Shown: positions 1-8,824, counted from the stretch's first letter. The stretch: 64,000 nt of DNA from RYN-230 sp963829725 (GCA_963829725.1 CAWHJW010000021.1:248001-312000), one strand, 5' to 3'. Notes: generated from the sequence alone by a model not told the origin. Numbers and translations are program-made.

Positions 1-1
1 G

Positions 2-601
2 GTCGCCGAATCCGCGGCCGGGGTCCTCGGGCTGGCCCTGGGAACGAGTGAGTCTGGCGCCCTGGAACTGCTGGACGCCCGCACCACCCGGCTGATCCAC
101 ACCATCCCGCTGCCCGCGCCGGCCCGCCAGGTGGTCGTGGGCAGCGACGGCACCACGTTCTACGTGCTGGCCGGCTGGCCGGGGAGCGCCAGCGTGACCG
201 TGCTCAGTTCGCAGACTGGCAAGGTGACGGGCACGGTGCCGGTGCCGGCGGACACGGTCTCGGTGGTCCCCGACATCCCGCAGAACACGCTGTACGTGCT
301 GGAGCGCACCGGCCTGGTCAGCCGGGTGAGCGTCGCCAGCGGCCAGATCATCGAGAAGTTCAGGGTGGGCACGGACGGCGAGTGGATCGCGCTGAGCCCG
401 GACAGCAGCACCCTCTACGTGCTGAAGGGCACCGGCCAGATGCCTAACGTGGCCGTCGTGGACACCGGCACGGACAGCGTGCGGCGGGTACTGCCAGCGC
501 CGAGGCACTGCCTTCAGCTGCTCGTCTCGGCGAGCGGGGACCAGCTGTATGAGGTGGTGGGGGCGCCCGGCTATGGCAACATCCAGGTCTTTCCGGCCTG
601 A
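2..601 (+). CDS. YVTN-type beta-propeller repeat protein, 5' end outside window
   Basis: The reading frame is open from the first bases of the window, so the gene starts upstream; the first in-frame GTG (131) is internal to the fold. The product has repeating blades with the pattern FYVLAG..., LYVLERTG and LYVLKGTGQM, each followed by strand-rich segments. This is the hallmark of YVTN/40-residue beta-propellers, which are usually extracytoplasmic binding modules. It ends with TGA ten bases before the next gene, so it is probably co-transcribed with the two membrane proteins downstream. Its ligand cannot be inferred. Confidence 0.7.
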   Translation, partial: VAESAAGVLGLALGTSESGALELLDARTTRLIHTIPLPAPARQVVVGSDGTTFYVLAGWPGSASVTVLSSQTGKVTGTVPVPADTVSVVPDIPQNTLYVLERTGLVSRVSVASGQIIEKFRVGTDGEWIALSPDSSTLYVLKGTGQMPNVAVVDTGTDSVRRVLPAPRHCLQLLVSASGDQLYEVVGAPGYGNIQVFPA

Positions 602-610
602 GCCGGGCCG

Positions 611-2899
611 ATGAGGGCGGCCAGCGAGGGGCGGCACCGCTCTACCGGGCGCGCGGCCGCCGGCCAGCTCACCTTGCCCGTCCCGGGGAGCACTGGCCCG
701 GGGAGCACTGGCCCGGGGAGCACTGGCCCGGAGAGCACTGGCCCCGTGACCACCCGGCCGCCCGCCCCCCCTCCTGGCCCCGCCGCGCCCCGGCGGGGAT
801 CTGCCCGGCGGCCGCGGCGGCGGGTGACCCGGCGGCTGCCCGCAGCATGGACCGCCTGGCGGGCACCGGTCACGACGCGGCCGGACCCGGCGGACGCCGA
901 CGGTGGCGACTGGGCGGCCCGTGCGCTGCGCACGCTGGCCGGCGCCTCGGTCGTGGCCTGGGCCTTCCGGCTGTCCGGCTACCTGACTCTCGCGCCCTGG
1001 CTGGCCGCGCCGGTGGCGGCGCTCGGGCTCACCGGCCTGCTAGTCATCGTGACCGGCTGGCTTCCCGGCGCGGAATCCACCCGGATGCTGCGCCGGGCCG
1101 ACTGGGCGGTCCTCGCCGCGGCACTGGCCGGGCTGGCGCTGTGGAGCTACTTCCAGGTCTACATCTCGCCGGACTACGGGACCGACGAGATCGCCTTCGA
1201 CCAGTACGCCGCCCAGCTGGCGCTGCACGGCATCAACCCGTACCTGCACTCGATGGCCGCGGCCTTCCCGCTCTTCCACGTCTCACCGAACGGCTACACC
1301 TTCCAGCTGAACGGCCATCCGGTGGCCTCACTCTCCTATCCGGCGCTGTCCTTCGAGGCATACCTGCCGGTGCTCGCCCTCGGGGCCACCGCCCAGGCCG
1401 CTGTCTGGGTCGACGTGGCCGCCTGGGCGGCGGGCGCGGTGGTCCTGTTCGCCGTGCTGCCGCGGCGGCTGGCCCCGCTGGTGGCCGTGGTGGCCAGCAT
1501 GGACGTGTTCATCGGGTACGCGGTCGGCGGGGTAACCGACTTCCTGTTCGTCCCGCTGCTGGTCGGCGCGGCGGTCCGGTGGGACACGTTCGGCACCCGG
1601 CGCGGGCCGGCCGCCTGGCGCGGCCCGGTCCTGCTGGGACTGGCCATGGCCGTGAAGCAGACCCCCTGGCTGGCCGCGCCGTTCGTGCTGGCGGGCATCG
1701 TGGCCGAGGCCCGCGGCCGGGGCCGGGGCTGGGCCGGGGCCGCCCGGGACGGCCTACGGTACGCCGGCCTGGCCCTGGCCGCCTTCTGCGTGCCGAACCT
1801 CCCCTACCTGGTCCAGGCGCCCGGCGCGTGGCTGCGCGGCATCCTGATCCCGTTCTCCTCGCATGCGGTGCCGGCCGGGCAGGGACTGGTCAGCCTCAGC
1901 CTGTCCATTGCGGTTGGCGGCGGCTCGCTGCGCGCGTTCAGCACCGCGGCGCTGGTCGTGTTCGCCGCCGTCCTGGCCTGCTACCTGGCCGCCTACCCGG
2001 TGCTCAAGCCGACTGCCTTCCTGCTGCCGTCGCTGGCGCTGTTCTTCGCCACCCGGTCCTTCGGCAGCTACCTGGTGATGCTGCTCCCGGCGGCGATCGC
2101 CGCCGCCGCGACCACCACCCGGCCGCCGGGCCGGTGCTCGCGGTACTGGGCCTGGGTGGCCGGCGTCAGCGCGGCCGCCTGCGCCGCGGCGGTGGCCATG
2201 GCGCTGACCGCCGCCAGCCCGTTGCAGCTCGCCATCCGGGCGGTCCGGACCACGGGCCAGCTCGCCACGGTGCAGCAAGTGACGCTGGCGGTCAGCAACG
2301 TCAGCGGCCAGCCGGTCCGGCCGGCCTTCACCATCGAGAACGGCTCCAGCATGACGGCCTTCTGGCGGCGGCTGCACGGGCCCGCCGTGCTCGGGCCGCA
2401 CAAGCAGGCGCAGTACACGATCGTGGCGCCCAGTTACTTCGCCATGCCGTCGATCGGCACCGGGTTCCAGGTGCTGGCGTTCGCGCAGGACCCGGCGTCA
2501 GTCAGCAGGACCAGCGCGTACGTGGGCAGCGTGTGGCGGGTGGTGCTGCAGCCCGCCACGATCAACCACCCGGTCTACCGCGGACAGGAGATCACTGTGC
2601 ACGCCGAGATCGTGAACCGGCTCGACCAGCCGATGCGGGTGGCCAATGTGCCCGTCTACCTGGGGCAGGTCATCTATGACCAGCGGGGCCTCGAGTACTC
2701 CGAGGCGGTGATCAACTCCGCGCCTGAGGGCCGGACCCCGGTGGAGGCATTCACCAACGCCGAGGGCGTGGCGACGTTCACGATCGGGTCCGCGGCGGCC
2801 AACATTGACCCGGTCTACTTCGAAGCCAACCTGGTCAAGGCGGGGCAGTTCTACCCCTATGGCTACTCGCCGATCCTGGCCATCAGGTTCCGCTCATGA
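611..2899 (+). CDS. Polytopic membrane protein, glycosyltransferase-87-like, with C-terminal beta-sandwich-like domain
   Basis: 762 residues. Residues 1-95 are Pro/Arg/Ser-rich and cytoplasmic-looking, including four STGP repeats. Residues 100-540 hold about ten hydrophobic segments, with a loop around YISPDYGTDEIAFDQYAAQL and the NPYLHSMAAAFPLF segment. This D/E-containing first loop is typical of polyprenyl-phosphate-sugar-dependent (GT-C fold) mannosyltransferase-like proteins. Residues 550-762 lack membrane segments and are strand-rich (TLAVSNVSGQ, VHAEIVNRLDQ, TNAEGVATFTI), resembling Ig-like or CARDB-type domains facing outside. It overlaps the next gene by four bases (ATGA). The enzymatic role is inferred from architecture only. 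The start at 611 is the first in-frame ATG after the preceding stop; a later start beyond the STGP repeats is possible. Confidence 0.7.
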   Translation: MRAASEGRHRSTGRAAAGQLTLPVPGSTGPGSTGPGSTGPESTGPVTTRPPAPPPGPAAPRRGSARRPRRRVTRRLPAAWTAWRAPVTTRPDPADADGGDWAARALRTLAGASVVAWAFRLSGYLTLAPWLAAPVAALGLTGLLVIVTGWLPGAESTRMLRRADWAVLAAALAGLALWSYFQVYISPDYGTDEIAFDQYAAQLALHGINPYLHSMAAAFPLFHVSPNGYTFQLNGHPVASLSYPALSFEAYLPVLALGATAQAAVWVDVAAWAAGAVVLFAVLPRRLAPLVAVVASMDVFIGYAVGGVTDFLFVPLLVGAAVRWDTFGTRRGPAAWRGPVLLGLAMAVKQTPWLAAPFVLAGIVAEARGRGRGWAGAARDGLRYAGLALAAFCVPNLPYLVQAPGAWLRGILIPFSSHAVPAGQGLVSLSLSIAVGGGSLRAFSTAALVVFAAVLACYLAAYPVLKPTAFLLPSLALFFATRSFGSYLVMLLPAAIAAAATTTRPPGRCSRYWAWVAGVSAAACAAAVAMALTAASPLQLAIRAVRTTGQLATVQQVTLAVSNVSGQPVRPAFTIENGSSMTAFWRRLHGPAVLGPHKQAQYTIVAPSYFAMPSIGTGFQVLAFAQDPASVSRTSAYVGSVWRVVLQPATINHPVYRGQEITVHAEIVNRLDQPMRVANVPVYLGQVIYDQRGLEYSEAVINSAPEGRTPVEAFTNAEGVATFTIGSAAANIDPVYFEANLVKAGQFYPYGYSPILAIRFRS
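686..745 (+). repeat. Four tandem 15-bp repeats inside the membrane-protein gene
   Basis: The unit gggagcactggcccg occurs three times exactly and a fourth time with two changes, encoding (G/E)STGP repeats in the N-terminal tail of the membrane protein. The period of 15 keeps the frame, so the copy number can change without breaking the gene. Confidence 0.9.
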
Positions 2900-4845
2900 G
2901 CCGGCTCACGGTCGCGCCCGCGCCCGCCACCCCGGCCGCCCCGCCGGGCCCGGGCCGGTCCCTGCGCCGGTTCCGCCAGATCGGCTGCCTGGTGCTCGGG
3001 GCCAAGCTGGCCGCGTTCGCGGCGTGGAGCGCGCTGCTCTACAACCGCTTCGCGCTCACCCCGGACTTCGCGCAGTACCAGCAGGCCTGGTACCTGATCG
3101 CGCACGGCTACCTGAACCCGTACGACACGGTGGGCAACTTCACCTTCTGGCAGAACCACGCCGAGTTCATCATGTGGCCCATCGCCCTGCTGTACTGGCT
3201 GTTCCCCAGCGGCGTGGCGCTGCTGTGGCTGCAGGACATCGGCGTCATCGGCGCGGAACTCGTCGCCTTCCTCTGGATCTGCCAGCTGTGCTGGCCCGGG
3301 GCGGCGACCCACCGGGCCAGCAAGGCGCTGGCCGGGGCGGGGCTGGTGCTGCTGGCCATCAATCCCTGGTCGTGGTGGTCGGTGTCCTTCGACTTCCATG
3401 CCGAGTGCCTGGCCGTTTTGTTCGTCGCGCTGCTGGCCTGGGATCTGGCCAACGGCCGGCGGCGGGCGTGGCTGTGGGTGCTGCCCCTGCTCGCCTGCGG
3501 GGACGTCGCGGGCACCTACGTCTTCGGGCTGGGTGCCGGGCTGCTGCTGGCCGGCCACGGCCGGGCCGCCCGCCTGCGCGGCGCGGCACTGGCCGCGCTC
3601 GGCGTGGCGGCCGTCCTGTTCATCTCAGCGATCCACGGCAACCAGGGCTCGGGACATGGCCTGCGGGCCTACGATTACCTGGCCGCGCCCGGGTACGCGG
3701 GGGCCCTCACCCTGCCCGCGCTGGCCAAGGGACTGGTCACCCACCCGGCCACGGTGGCGGCCAAGCTGTGGTCCAAGCGGATCGACCTGTGGGCCAACCT
3801 GGCCCCGTCCGGACTGCTCGGGCTGGCCTACCTGCCGCTGCTGCCGCTGCTGGCGGTAGTCATCGTCGCCAACAACCTGTTCCGCGGGTTCCTGTTCTCC
3901 GAGCCGCTGTTCCAGAGCCTGCCCATCTACGTACTGCTCCCGGCGGGCACGGTAGCCGTGCTGGCCTGGCTGACCGCGCGGCGGCGGTGGCTCGGTCTGC
4001 TGCTCGCCGGGCTGGTCGTGGCCCAGGCGGCCGGCTGGGCGGCCGTCTGGGCGCCGCGCACCCCGGCCCAGTGGCTGCGGGTGCCGCCGGCCACAGCGGC
4101 CACGCTGGCCTCGCTGCAGGCGCGCATCCCCGCATCCGCCGCCGTGTTCGCCTCCCAGGGCGTGGTGGGCCGCTTCGCCACCCGGCTCGACGTCCGCCCG
4201 CTGAACGGGAACCTGCCCATCCAGCCGGGCCAGAACTGGTTCATCTTCGTCCCGTGGTCAGGCATCGAGACCGAGCAGACGGACGGCGCGATGGTCTTCG
4301 CCGGCCAGCTGGCCGGGCCGATGCACGCCACGCTGGTGACGGACGCCAACGGCGTGTGGGCGTTCCGCTGGACTTCCCCGGCCGGGGTGCACCGGCTGCA
4401 CGTGCCGGGCGGGACCCGCCCGCTCCCGGCCTGGACGGCCCCCGGGGCCGCCGGGCGGCCTGTGCTCACCGGGGCGCCCGGCGGCTGGCACGCGGCCTCC
4501 ACCGGCCGGGCCGGCTACGTGGCCGACCGGCTGGAATGGCGGCGCTGGCCGGGCCGGTTCCGGGCCGCCGTGACGTTGTCCGCGACCGGCCCGGTCAATG
4601 TGGAGGTGTGGGACAACACCGGCAACGTGCTGCTGGCCCGGCAGAGCCTGCCCAGGACGGACGGCATCCAGACCGTCACGCTCGGCGTGGCCGCCAGGAA
4701 TTTCCCGAACTTCCTGTACGGCGGCTCGGGCCCGTTCCTGGCCAAGTTCGGCGGTGGCCCGAAGACCCAGCAGATCGAGGCCCGGGTGTGGACCCCGGGC
4801 GGCAGCACCGTCAACGTCTACAGTGCCCAGCTCACCCGCGCCTAG
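2896..4845 (+). CDS. DUF2079 family polytopic membrane protein
   Basis: 649 residues with about ten to twelve membrane segments between residues 25 and 390, then a roughly 250-residue soluble, strand-rich C-terminal part (residues 400-649). The opening LYNRFALTPDFAQYQQAWYL, the following FTFWQNHAEFIMWP and the SVSFDFHAECLAVLF segment match the DUF2079 pattern, a GT-C-like family of unknown substrate. It starts within the stop codon of the preceding gene, so the two are translationally coupled and probably act together in building a surface glycan or lipid-linked sugar. That role is inference from fold and context. Confidence 0.8.
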   Translation: MSRLTVAPAPATPAAPPGPGRSLRRFRQIGCLVLGAKLAAFAAWSALLYNRFALTPDFAQYQQAWYLIAHGYLNPYDTVGNFTFWQNHAEFIMWPIALLYWLFPSGVALLWLQDIGVIGAELVAFLWICQLCWPGAATHRASKALAGAGLVLLAINPWSWWSVSFDFHAECLAVLFVALLAWDLANGRRRAWLWVLPLLACGDVAGTYVFGLGAGLLLAGHGRAARLRGAALAALGVAAVLFISAIHGNQGSGHGLRAYDYLAAPGYAGALTLPALAKGLVTHPATVAAKLWSKRIDLWANLAPSGLLGLAYLPLLPLLAVVIVANNLFRGFLFSEPLFQSLPIYVLLPAGTVAVLAWLTARRRWLGLLLAGLVVAQAAGWAAVWAPRTPAQWLRVPPATAATLASLQARIPASAAVFASQGVVGRFATRLDVRPLNGNLPIQPGQNWFIFVPWSGIETEQTDGAMVFAGQLAGPMHATLVTDANGVWAFRWTSPAGVHRLHVPGGTRPLPAWTAPGAAGRPVLTGAPGGWHAASTGRAGYVADRLEWRRWPGRFRAAVTLSATGPVNVEVWDNTGNVLLARQSLPRTDGIQTVTLGVAARNFPNFLYGGSGPFLAKFGGGPKTQQIEARVWTPGGSTVNVYSAQLTRA

Positions 4846-4894
4846 GCCGCGGCGCCCGCCGATCACCCCGATTCCCGGGGCCTGCCAGGCGTCA

Positions 4895-5327
4895 CGGCCA
4901 GCCTGCCCGCCATCCGGGGCGATGTCGAAGGCCACCAGGCAGTGCTGGTAAGAGTCGGCCACGATCAGGGTGGAGTTGTCCGCGGTCACCGCCATCCCGT
5001 TGGGGAAGGCGATGTGCCGGCCACCTGGCGTACCGAGCGTCCGCCGCGACATGGACGACGGAGCCAGGCCGGAACTCCTCGGCGGTCATCGGGTTGCGGC
5101 CCGCGCTGTTGACGTAGATGTTGCGCCGGCCGTCCATGACGATGTCGTTCCAGCCCGGCCTGCCGAGATCCGCGTGCGTGACCAGGGATCCGTCCGGCTC
5201 CGTGCCCGGCGAGACCGACGGCGATCACCTCGCCCGCCGACCAGTCGGAGAAGTACAGCCGGCCCTCATGCCAGCGCGGTGACTCGACCAGGCCCCGGCC
5301 GTCCAGCAGCGTTCGCACCTCCGGCAT
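4895..5327 (-). pseudogene. Decayed SMP-30/gluconolactonase-like gene, two frameshifts, 3' truncated
   Basis: Three consecutive reading frames on the minus strand each give a piece of an SMP-30/LRE-type six-bladed propeller. Near 5327-5215 is VRTLLDGRGLVESPRW followed by GRLYFSDWSAGEV. Near 5205-5060 is GWNDIVMDGRRNIYVNSAGR followed by AEEFRPGSVV. Near 5045-4900 is HIAFPNGMAVTADNSTLIVA. The order is colinear with the family, with breaks near 5210 and 5050. The second half of the propeller is missing and the remnant runs into the 3' end of the DUF2079 gene. An intact relative lies at 33510-34412. Confidence 0.75.
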
Positions 5328-5420
5328 CCGCACCAGCCTTTCCCCACCTGACGGCGCCGCACCGGGCAGTCTCATCCGCTAGACGAGCGGCGGGCGGCCA
5401 GATCACCGGTCGGGCGGGCG

Positions 5421-6098
5421 CTAGGCGTCCCGGCTGAGCAGGTAACGCACCACGCCGACACCGGGTTCGGCGGCCGGGTCGCCGTCGGGGTGGCCCGGGC
5501 GCCCGTCCAGGTGGGCGCCGCGGTCCTCGGAGACCTGGACGATCTGCCAGCCGTCCAGCGCCAGCCGGTCCAGGCAGCCGAGCACCTCCCGGATCGGGTA
5601 GCCGAACTGAGAGCGCGGCAGGCCGATGTCCACCGGCATCTGGTCGGCCCCGCTGAACAGCCAGCCCACCCAGGTGTGCAGGTCACCCACGACCACGGTC
5701 TCCCGCCAGTCGGCGAACTGGGCCGCCACGGTCGGTGCCGGGAACCGGGCGCGGAACTCCTCGGTGATGAAATCGTGCGCCGTGTCCGGGTCCGCCACCG
5801 CGTCGGTCCCATCCGGGAAGGTGATCCGGGCCACGTCCACCCGCGGGCCGCCCTCGTGCAGCCGTTCCTTGCCCACCTCGACCCGGGTGGCGGCCTGCCA
5901 TTTGGCCAGGTTGCGCTCCCAGCCGTCACCGCTCCGCCCTGAGACGGCGGCGGCGGCCGGCCGGACGTTCTCCTCCCACCACGCCTGGGCAGCCTCGTCA
6001 CCGGTATCCCGGGGCACCACGAGCGGCTGCTGGCCGGGAATCTCCACCAGATCGAAGACCGCCCGCGCGATGACGAGCATCGCGTGCCGTACCGCCAT
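5421..6098 (-). CDS. Conserved hypothetical protein, 225 aa
   Basis: I do not recognise the family. The start ATG at 6098 is preceded by an AGGAGG ribosome site five bases upstream; longer forms in the same frame lack one. The protein is soluble, acidic and tryptophan-rich (WWEENVRPAA, GWERNLAKWQA, VVVGDLHTWVGWLFSG), has no signal peptide, and ends DRGAHLDGRPGHPDGDPAAE then VGVVRYLLSRDA. It stands alone between the decayed SMP-30 gene and the remnant of the ring-cleavage operon. Codon usage is typical for the window, which supports a real gene. Confidence 0.65.
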   Translation of the reverse strand: MAVRHAMLVIARAVFDLVEIPGQQPLVVPRDTGDEAAQAWWEENVRPAAAAVSGRSGDGWERNLAKWQAATRVEVGKERLHEGGPRVDVARITFPDGTDAVADPDTAHDFITEEFRARFPAPTVAAQFADWRETVVVGDLHTWVGWLFSGADQMPVDIGLPRSQFGYPIREVLGCLDRLALDGWQIVQVSEDRGAHLDGRPGHPDGDPAAEPGVGVVRYLLSRDA

Positions 6099-6149
6099 CG
6101 AGCCTCCTGTGCGCCGCGCCGCCAGCGTGCCCAGGCTACGGTGCTTCCC

Positions 6150-6295
6150 GGCCCGCGGCACGGGGCATTACGGACAAGCGTGACCCGGCACTGGGCTGCG
6201 GCGGCGGCGGTCACCGGCCGGGCACCCCCGGCCGGGCATCACAGGCCGGGGATACCGCTGCCGATGATCAGGACGTCCGTCTCCAGCTGGGTCAC
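6150..6295 (-). pseudogene. Remnant of FAD-dependent oxidoreductase (N-terminal stump)
   Basis: A GTG at 6295 overlaps the stop of the dioxygenase gene (GTGA) and starts VTQLETDVLIIGSGIPGL, the beta-strand and GxGxxG turn of an FAD/NAD Rossmann fold. A TGA follows immediately (6239-6241). The same frame then continues as VTAAAAAQCRVTLVRNAP, which looks like the second helix and strand of the same fold, and decays after that. Hydroxyquinol and resorcinol operons commonly include an FAD monooxygenase at this position, so this is probably what was lost. Function of the intact ancestor is inferred. Confidence 0.6.
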
Positions 6296-7194
6296 GCCGG
6301 TTCCTCCCGCGGCCGGGCGAGCACGATGTCAAACGTCACGCTGCTCCACGGGACGTCCAGGTGGCGGCCTTCCGGCCCGGGCCCGGGCTCGTGCTCGGTG
6401 AACTCGGCGATAAGGCTGTCCTTGACACCGAACACCGCGTCGAAGGCCAGGTACGGGTCCCCGGCCACGAAGAAATGCGTGGTCAGCGTGCGGTAACCGG
6501 GGGCCGACACCATGAAGTGCAGGTGCGCCGGGCGCATCGGGCCGCGGCCCGCCGCCGCGAGCAGGTCTCCGACCGGGCCGTCGTCCGGGATCGGGTAGGG
6601 GGCCGGGCGCACCGACCAGAACCGGTACTCCCCGGCCGGGCCGCTGTGCAGCCAGCCGCGCCCGGCGGTCACCTCCCCCGGGTACTGCACGTCGTAGAAA
6701 CCATCCTCATCGGCCTCCCACACCTCCAGGCGCGCCCCGGGCACCGGCTCCCCGCCGGTGCCGCGCACGATCCCGGACACGTAGCAGGGCTGCCCTTTGG
6801 CCCCGGCCGCGACGTCCCCGCCCAGCGGCACCTCCGGCGCCCCGGCCACGAAGAACGGTCCGAGCACGGTGGACTCGGTGGCACCGGCCGAGCCGGGCGC
6901 GTTGATCGCCACCGTCAGCATGGACAGCCCGAGCACGTCGGACAGCAGGATGAACTCCTGCCGCCGGCCGTCGGTGATGTGACCGGCCCGGGTGAGGAAC
7001 TCGATACCCCGCTGCCATTCCTCCTCGGTCAGCCGCACCTCGCGGGCGAAGGCGTGCAGGTGCCGCACCAGGCTCTGCATGACCTCGCGGTACCGGGCCG
7101 GCCCGGCGCCACCGAAGCTGGCCAGCACCTCCCCGGTCACCGCCTGCTCCCGCCCGGCCTGTGCCGCGTCGGCACTCCCGGGGTCCTGGCTCAT
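6292..7194 (-). CDS. Intradiol ring-cleavage dioxygenase, probable hydroxyquinol 1,2-dioxygenase
   Basis: 300 residues. The N-terminal helical dimerisation part (residues 15-90, LVRHLHAFAREVRLTEEEWQ) precedes the catalytic beta-sandwich. The four Fe(III) ligands of the family are visible: Tyr in FYDVQYPG, Tyr in GEYRFWSVRPAPYPIP, and the two His of RPAHLHF. The PAPYPIPDDGPVGDLL stretch resembles hydroxyquinol/chlorocatechol enzymes that cleave 1,2,4-trihydroxybenzene to maleylacetate. The adjacent maleylacetate reductase supports that substrate. I chose ATG 7194, which has GGAGG about ten bases upstream, over the longer frame to 7248. It is transcribed after the reductase, with a gap of about 20 bases. 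Confidence 0.88.
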   Translation of the reverse strand: MSQDPGSADAAQAGREQAVTGEVLASFGGAGPARYREVMQSLVRHLHAFAREVRLTEEEWQRGIEFLTRAGHITDGRRQEFILLSDVLGLSMLTVAINAPGSAGATESTVLGPFFVAGAPEVPLGGDVAAGAKGQPCYVSGIVRGTGGEPVPGARLEVWEADEDGFYDVQYPGEVTAGRGWLHSGPAGEYRFWSVRPAPYPIPDDGPVGDLLAAAGRGPMRPAHLHFMVSAPGYRTLTTHFFVAGDPYLAFDAVFGVKDSLIAEFTEHEPGPGPEGRHLDVPWSSVTFDIVLARPREEPA

Positions 7195-7214
7195 CACATC
7201 GTCCTCCACCTGGC

Positions 7215-8393
7215 CTAGCTGGAATCCGCCGGCGGCTCGCCGGCCCACGCCGCGTGCAGCAGCCGCCGCAGGGCGGCGGCATCGGCCGGCACCGGGTTGT
7301 CCGGCGGGACGGCGGGCTCGATAAGCTGCGCCGCCTCGGCCAGTTGATCCTCCCGCAGCCCGATGTCCCGCAGCCCGGCCGGGATACCCAGCCGGGTGGC
7401 CAGGTCACGCAGCGGGCCAGCCGGGGCGCGGCCCGGCGCGGCCAGGGCCCGGCCGATCCGCCCGGCGGCCTCCGGGGCCCCGGGCGTGTTGAACGCCAGC
7501 ACGTAGGGCAGCACGATGGCGTGCATCTGGGCGTGCGGCAGGTCGTAGCGGCCGCCGAGGACGTGGCAGATCTTGTGATGCAGCCCGGAGCCGGCCACCG
7601 CGAACGCGGACCCGGCCAGGTAGGCCCCGTACAGCAGGCTGCTGCGCACGCCCAGGTCAGCGGGAGCGGCGCTGACCAGCGGCAGCGCCCCGGCCAGGGC
7701 GCGGATGCCTTCTCCGGCTGCCAGTGAGCTGACCGGGTTACGCCGGGGGGCCCAGAACGCCTCGACGCAGTGCGCCATCGCGTTCAGGCCGCTGGCCGCG
7801 GACAGGCCGGGTGGCAGGCCGATCGTCAGTTCTGGGTCGTAGATCACCAGCCTGGGCAGCACCCGGAGATCGGTCCCGGTGGTCTTGCGCTCTCCCTCGG
7901 TGATCCCCCAGACCGGGGTGACCTCCGAGCCCGCGTAGGTGGTGGGCACCGCGATCACCGGCAGCCCGGTGGCCAGCGCCACGGCCTTGGCCGTGCCGGT
8001 GGCGGATCCCCCGCCGATGCTGAGCAGGGCATCGGCGCCAGCCGCGGCGGCCTCCTGGCGGGCCGCCTGCGCGACCGCGGCCGGGACGTGCGGGCGCACG
8101 CCGGTGAACACGCCCGCGAGCCGGCCGCCGAGGGCCCCGGCCAGTTCCCTTGCCACCTGTTCCGCGCGGCCGCCTGCGATCAGCAGCACGCGGGACGCGC
8201 CGAGCCGGGCCGCCTCGGCGGGCAGTTCCGCCCGCGCGGTGCCCGGCCCGAACACCACCCGGCCCGGCAGGGCGTCGAACGCGAACGGGGGCACCGGCTC
8301 AGGCTCCTGGAGCTCAGGCCGCTGAGGTTCGGGCCGCTGAGGTTCGGGCCGCACGAGCTCAGGCCGCACAGGTCCTCGGGACGTCTTCGTCAT
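7215..8393 (-). CDS. Maleylacetate reductase (iron-type alcohol dehydrogenase family)
   Basis: 392 residues. It would reduce maleylacetate to 3-oxoadipate with NAD(P)H, the step after hydroxyquinol cleavage. Visible motifs are the nucleotide-binding LLSIGGGSATGTAKAVA, then PTTYAGSE, and the HCVEAFWAP and GLHHKICHVLGG segments that align with the metal-site region of group III alcohol dehydrogenases. The first 35 residues are an unusual repeat-rich lead (RPE-x-x-RPEP-x-RPEP) made of tandem 15-base units, absent from normal family members. The true start may lie after it, but ATG 8393 is the best in-frame codon. It lies divergent to the broken LysR gene. Confidence 0.88.
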   Translation of the reverse strand: MTKTSRGPVRPELVRPEPQRPEPQRPELQEPEPVPPFAFDALPGRVVFGPGTARAELPAEAARLGASRVLLIAGGRAEQVARELAGALGGRLAGVFTGVRPHVPAAVAQAARQEAAAAGADALLSIGGGSATGTAKAVALATGLPVIAVPTTYAGSEVTPVWGITEGERKTTGTDLRVLPRLVIYDPELTIGLPPGLSAASGLNAMAHCVEAFWAPRRNPVSSLAAGEGIRALAGALPLVSAAPADLGVRSSLLYGAYLAGSAFAVAGSGLHHKICHVLGGRYDLPHAQMHAIVLPYVLAFNTPGAPEAAGRIGRALAAPGRAPAGPLRDLATRLGIPAGLRDIGLREDQLAEAAQLIEPAVPPDNPVPADAAALRRLLHAAWAGEPPADSS

Positions 8394-8493
8394 GAGTATC
8401 AAGTTTCGTCATGCGCGGGCGTGTTCACGGTCGCGCGCCAGGCAGGTATATGTCCAGTTCAGTTTCTTTCCTACCGCTGCCACATCCTGCGCT

Positions 8494-8824
8494 ATGGATC
8501 TCCGACGGCTGCGGAATTTCGTCACCGTGGCCGAGGAGCGCTCGGTGACCGCGGCGGCCGCCCGGCTGCACATCACCCAGCCGCCCCTCAGCGTCCTGCT
8601 TGCCCGCCTGGAGCACGAACTGGGGATGGTCCTGCTGACCCGGCCTGCCCGACGCGGGCCGGCATCTGCTGGAGCACGCGCGGCGGCTGCTGGCGGAGGT
8701 GGATGGGGTCGCGCAGTCCGTGCGGCGGCGCGGCGAGGGCCGCAGAGCCGGAACTGGACGTCGTCGTCGTCGCCGCCGCGAGCCGCTGGCCGCGGTGGCC
8801 CGGCCGGGCGCACCCCAGCCCTGA
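8494..8824 (+). pseudogene. LysR-family regulator remnant, frameshifted and truncated
   Basis: ATG 8494 starts MDLRRLRNFVTVAEERSVT, the winged helix-turn-helix of LysR regulators, followed by AARLHITQPPLSVLLARLE. Near 8643 the frame breaks. The next frame continues as LPDAGRHLLEHARRLLAEVD, the linker helix, and stops at 8824. The co-inducer-binding domain (about 200 residues) is absent. The position, divergent from the ring-cleavage operon, is where a LysR activator of that operon would be, so the operon has probably lost its own regulator. Confidence 0.8.

Noticed and set aside
686..745. CRISPR-like array
   Set aside because: Contiguous 15-bp repeats without spacers inside a coding frame; no cas genes in the window.
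2805..5117. 770-residue plus frame overlapping the DUF2079 gene
   Set aside because: Low-complexity Arg/Ala/Gly product; the DUF2079 frame in the same stretch has membrane segments and family motifs.
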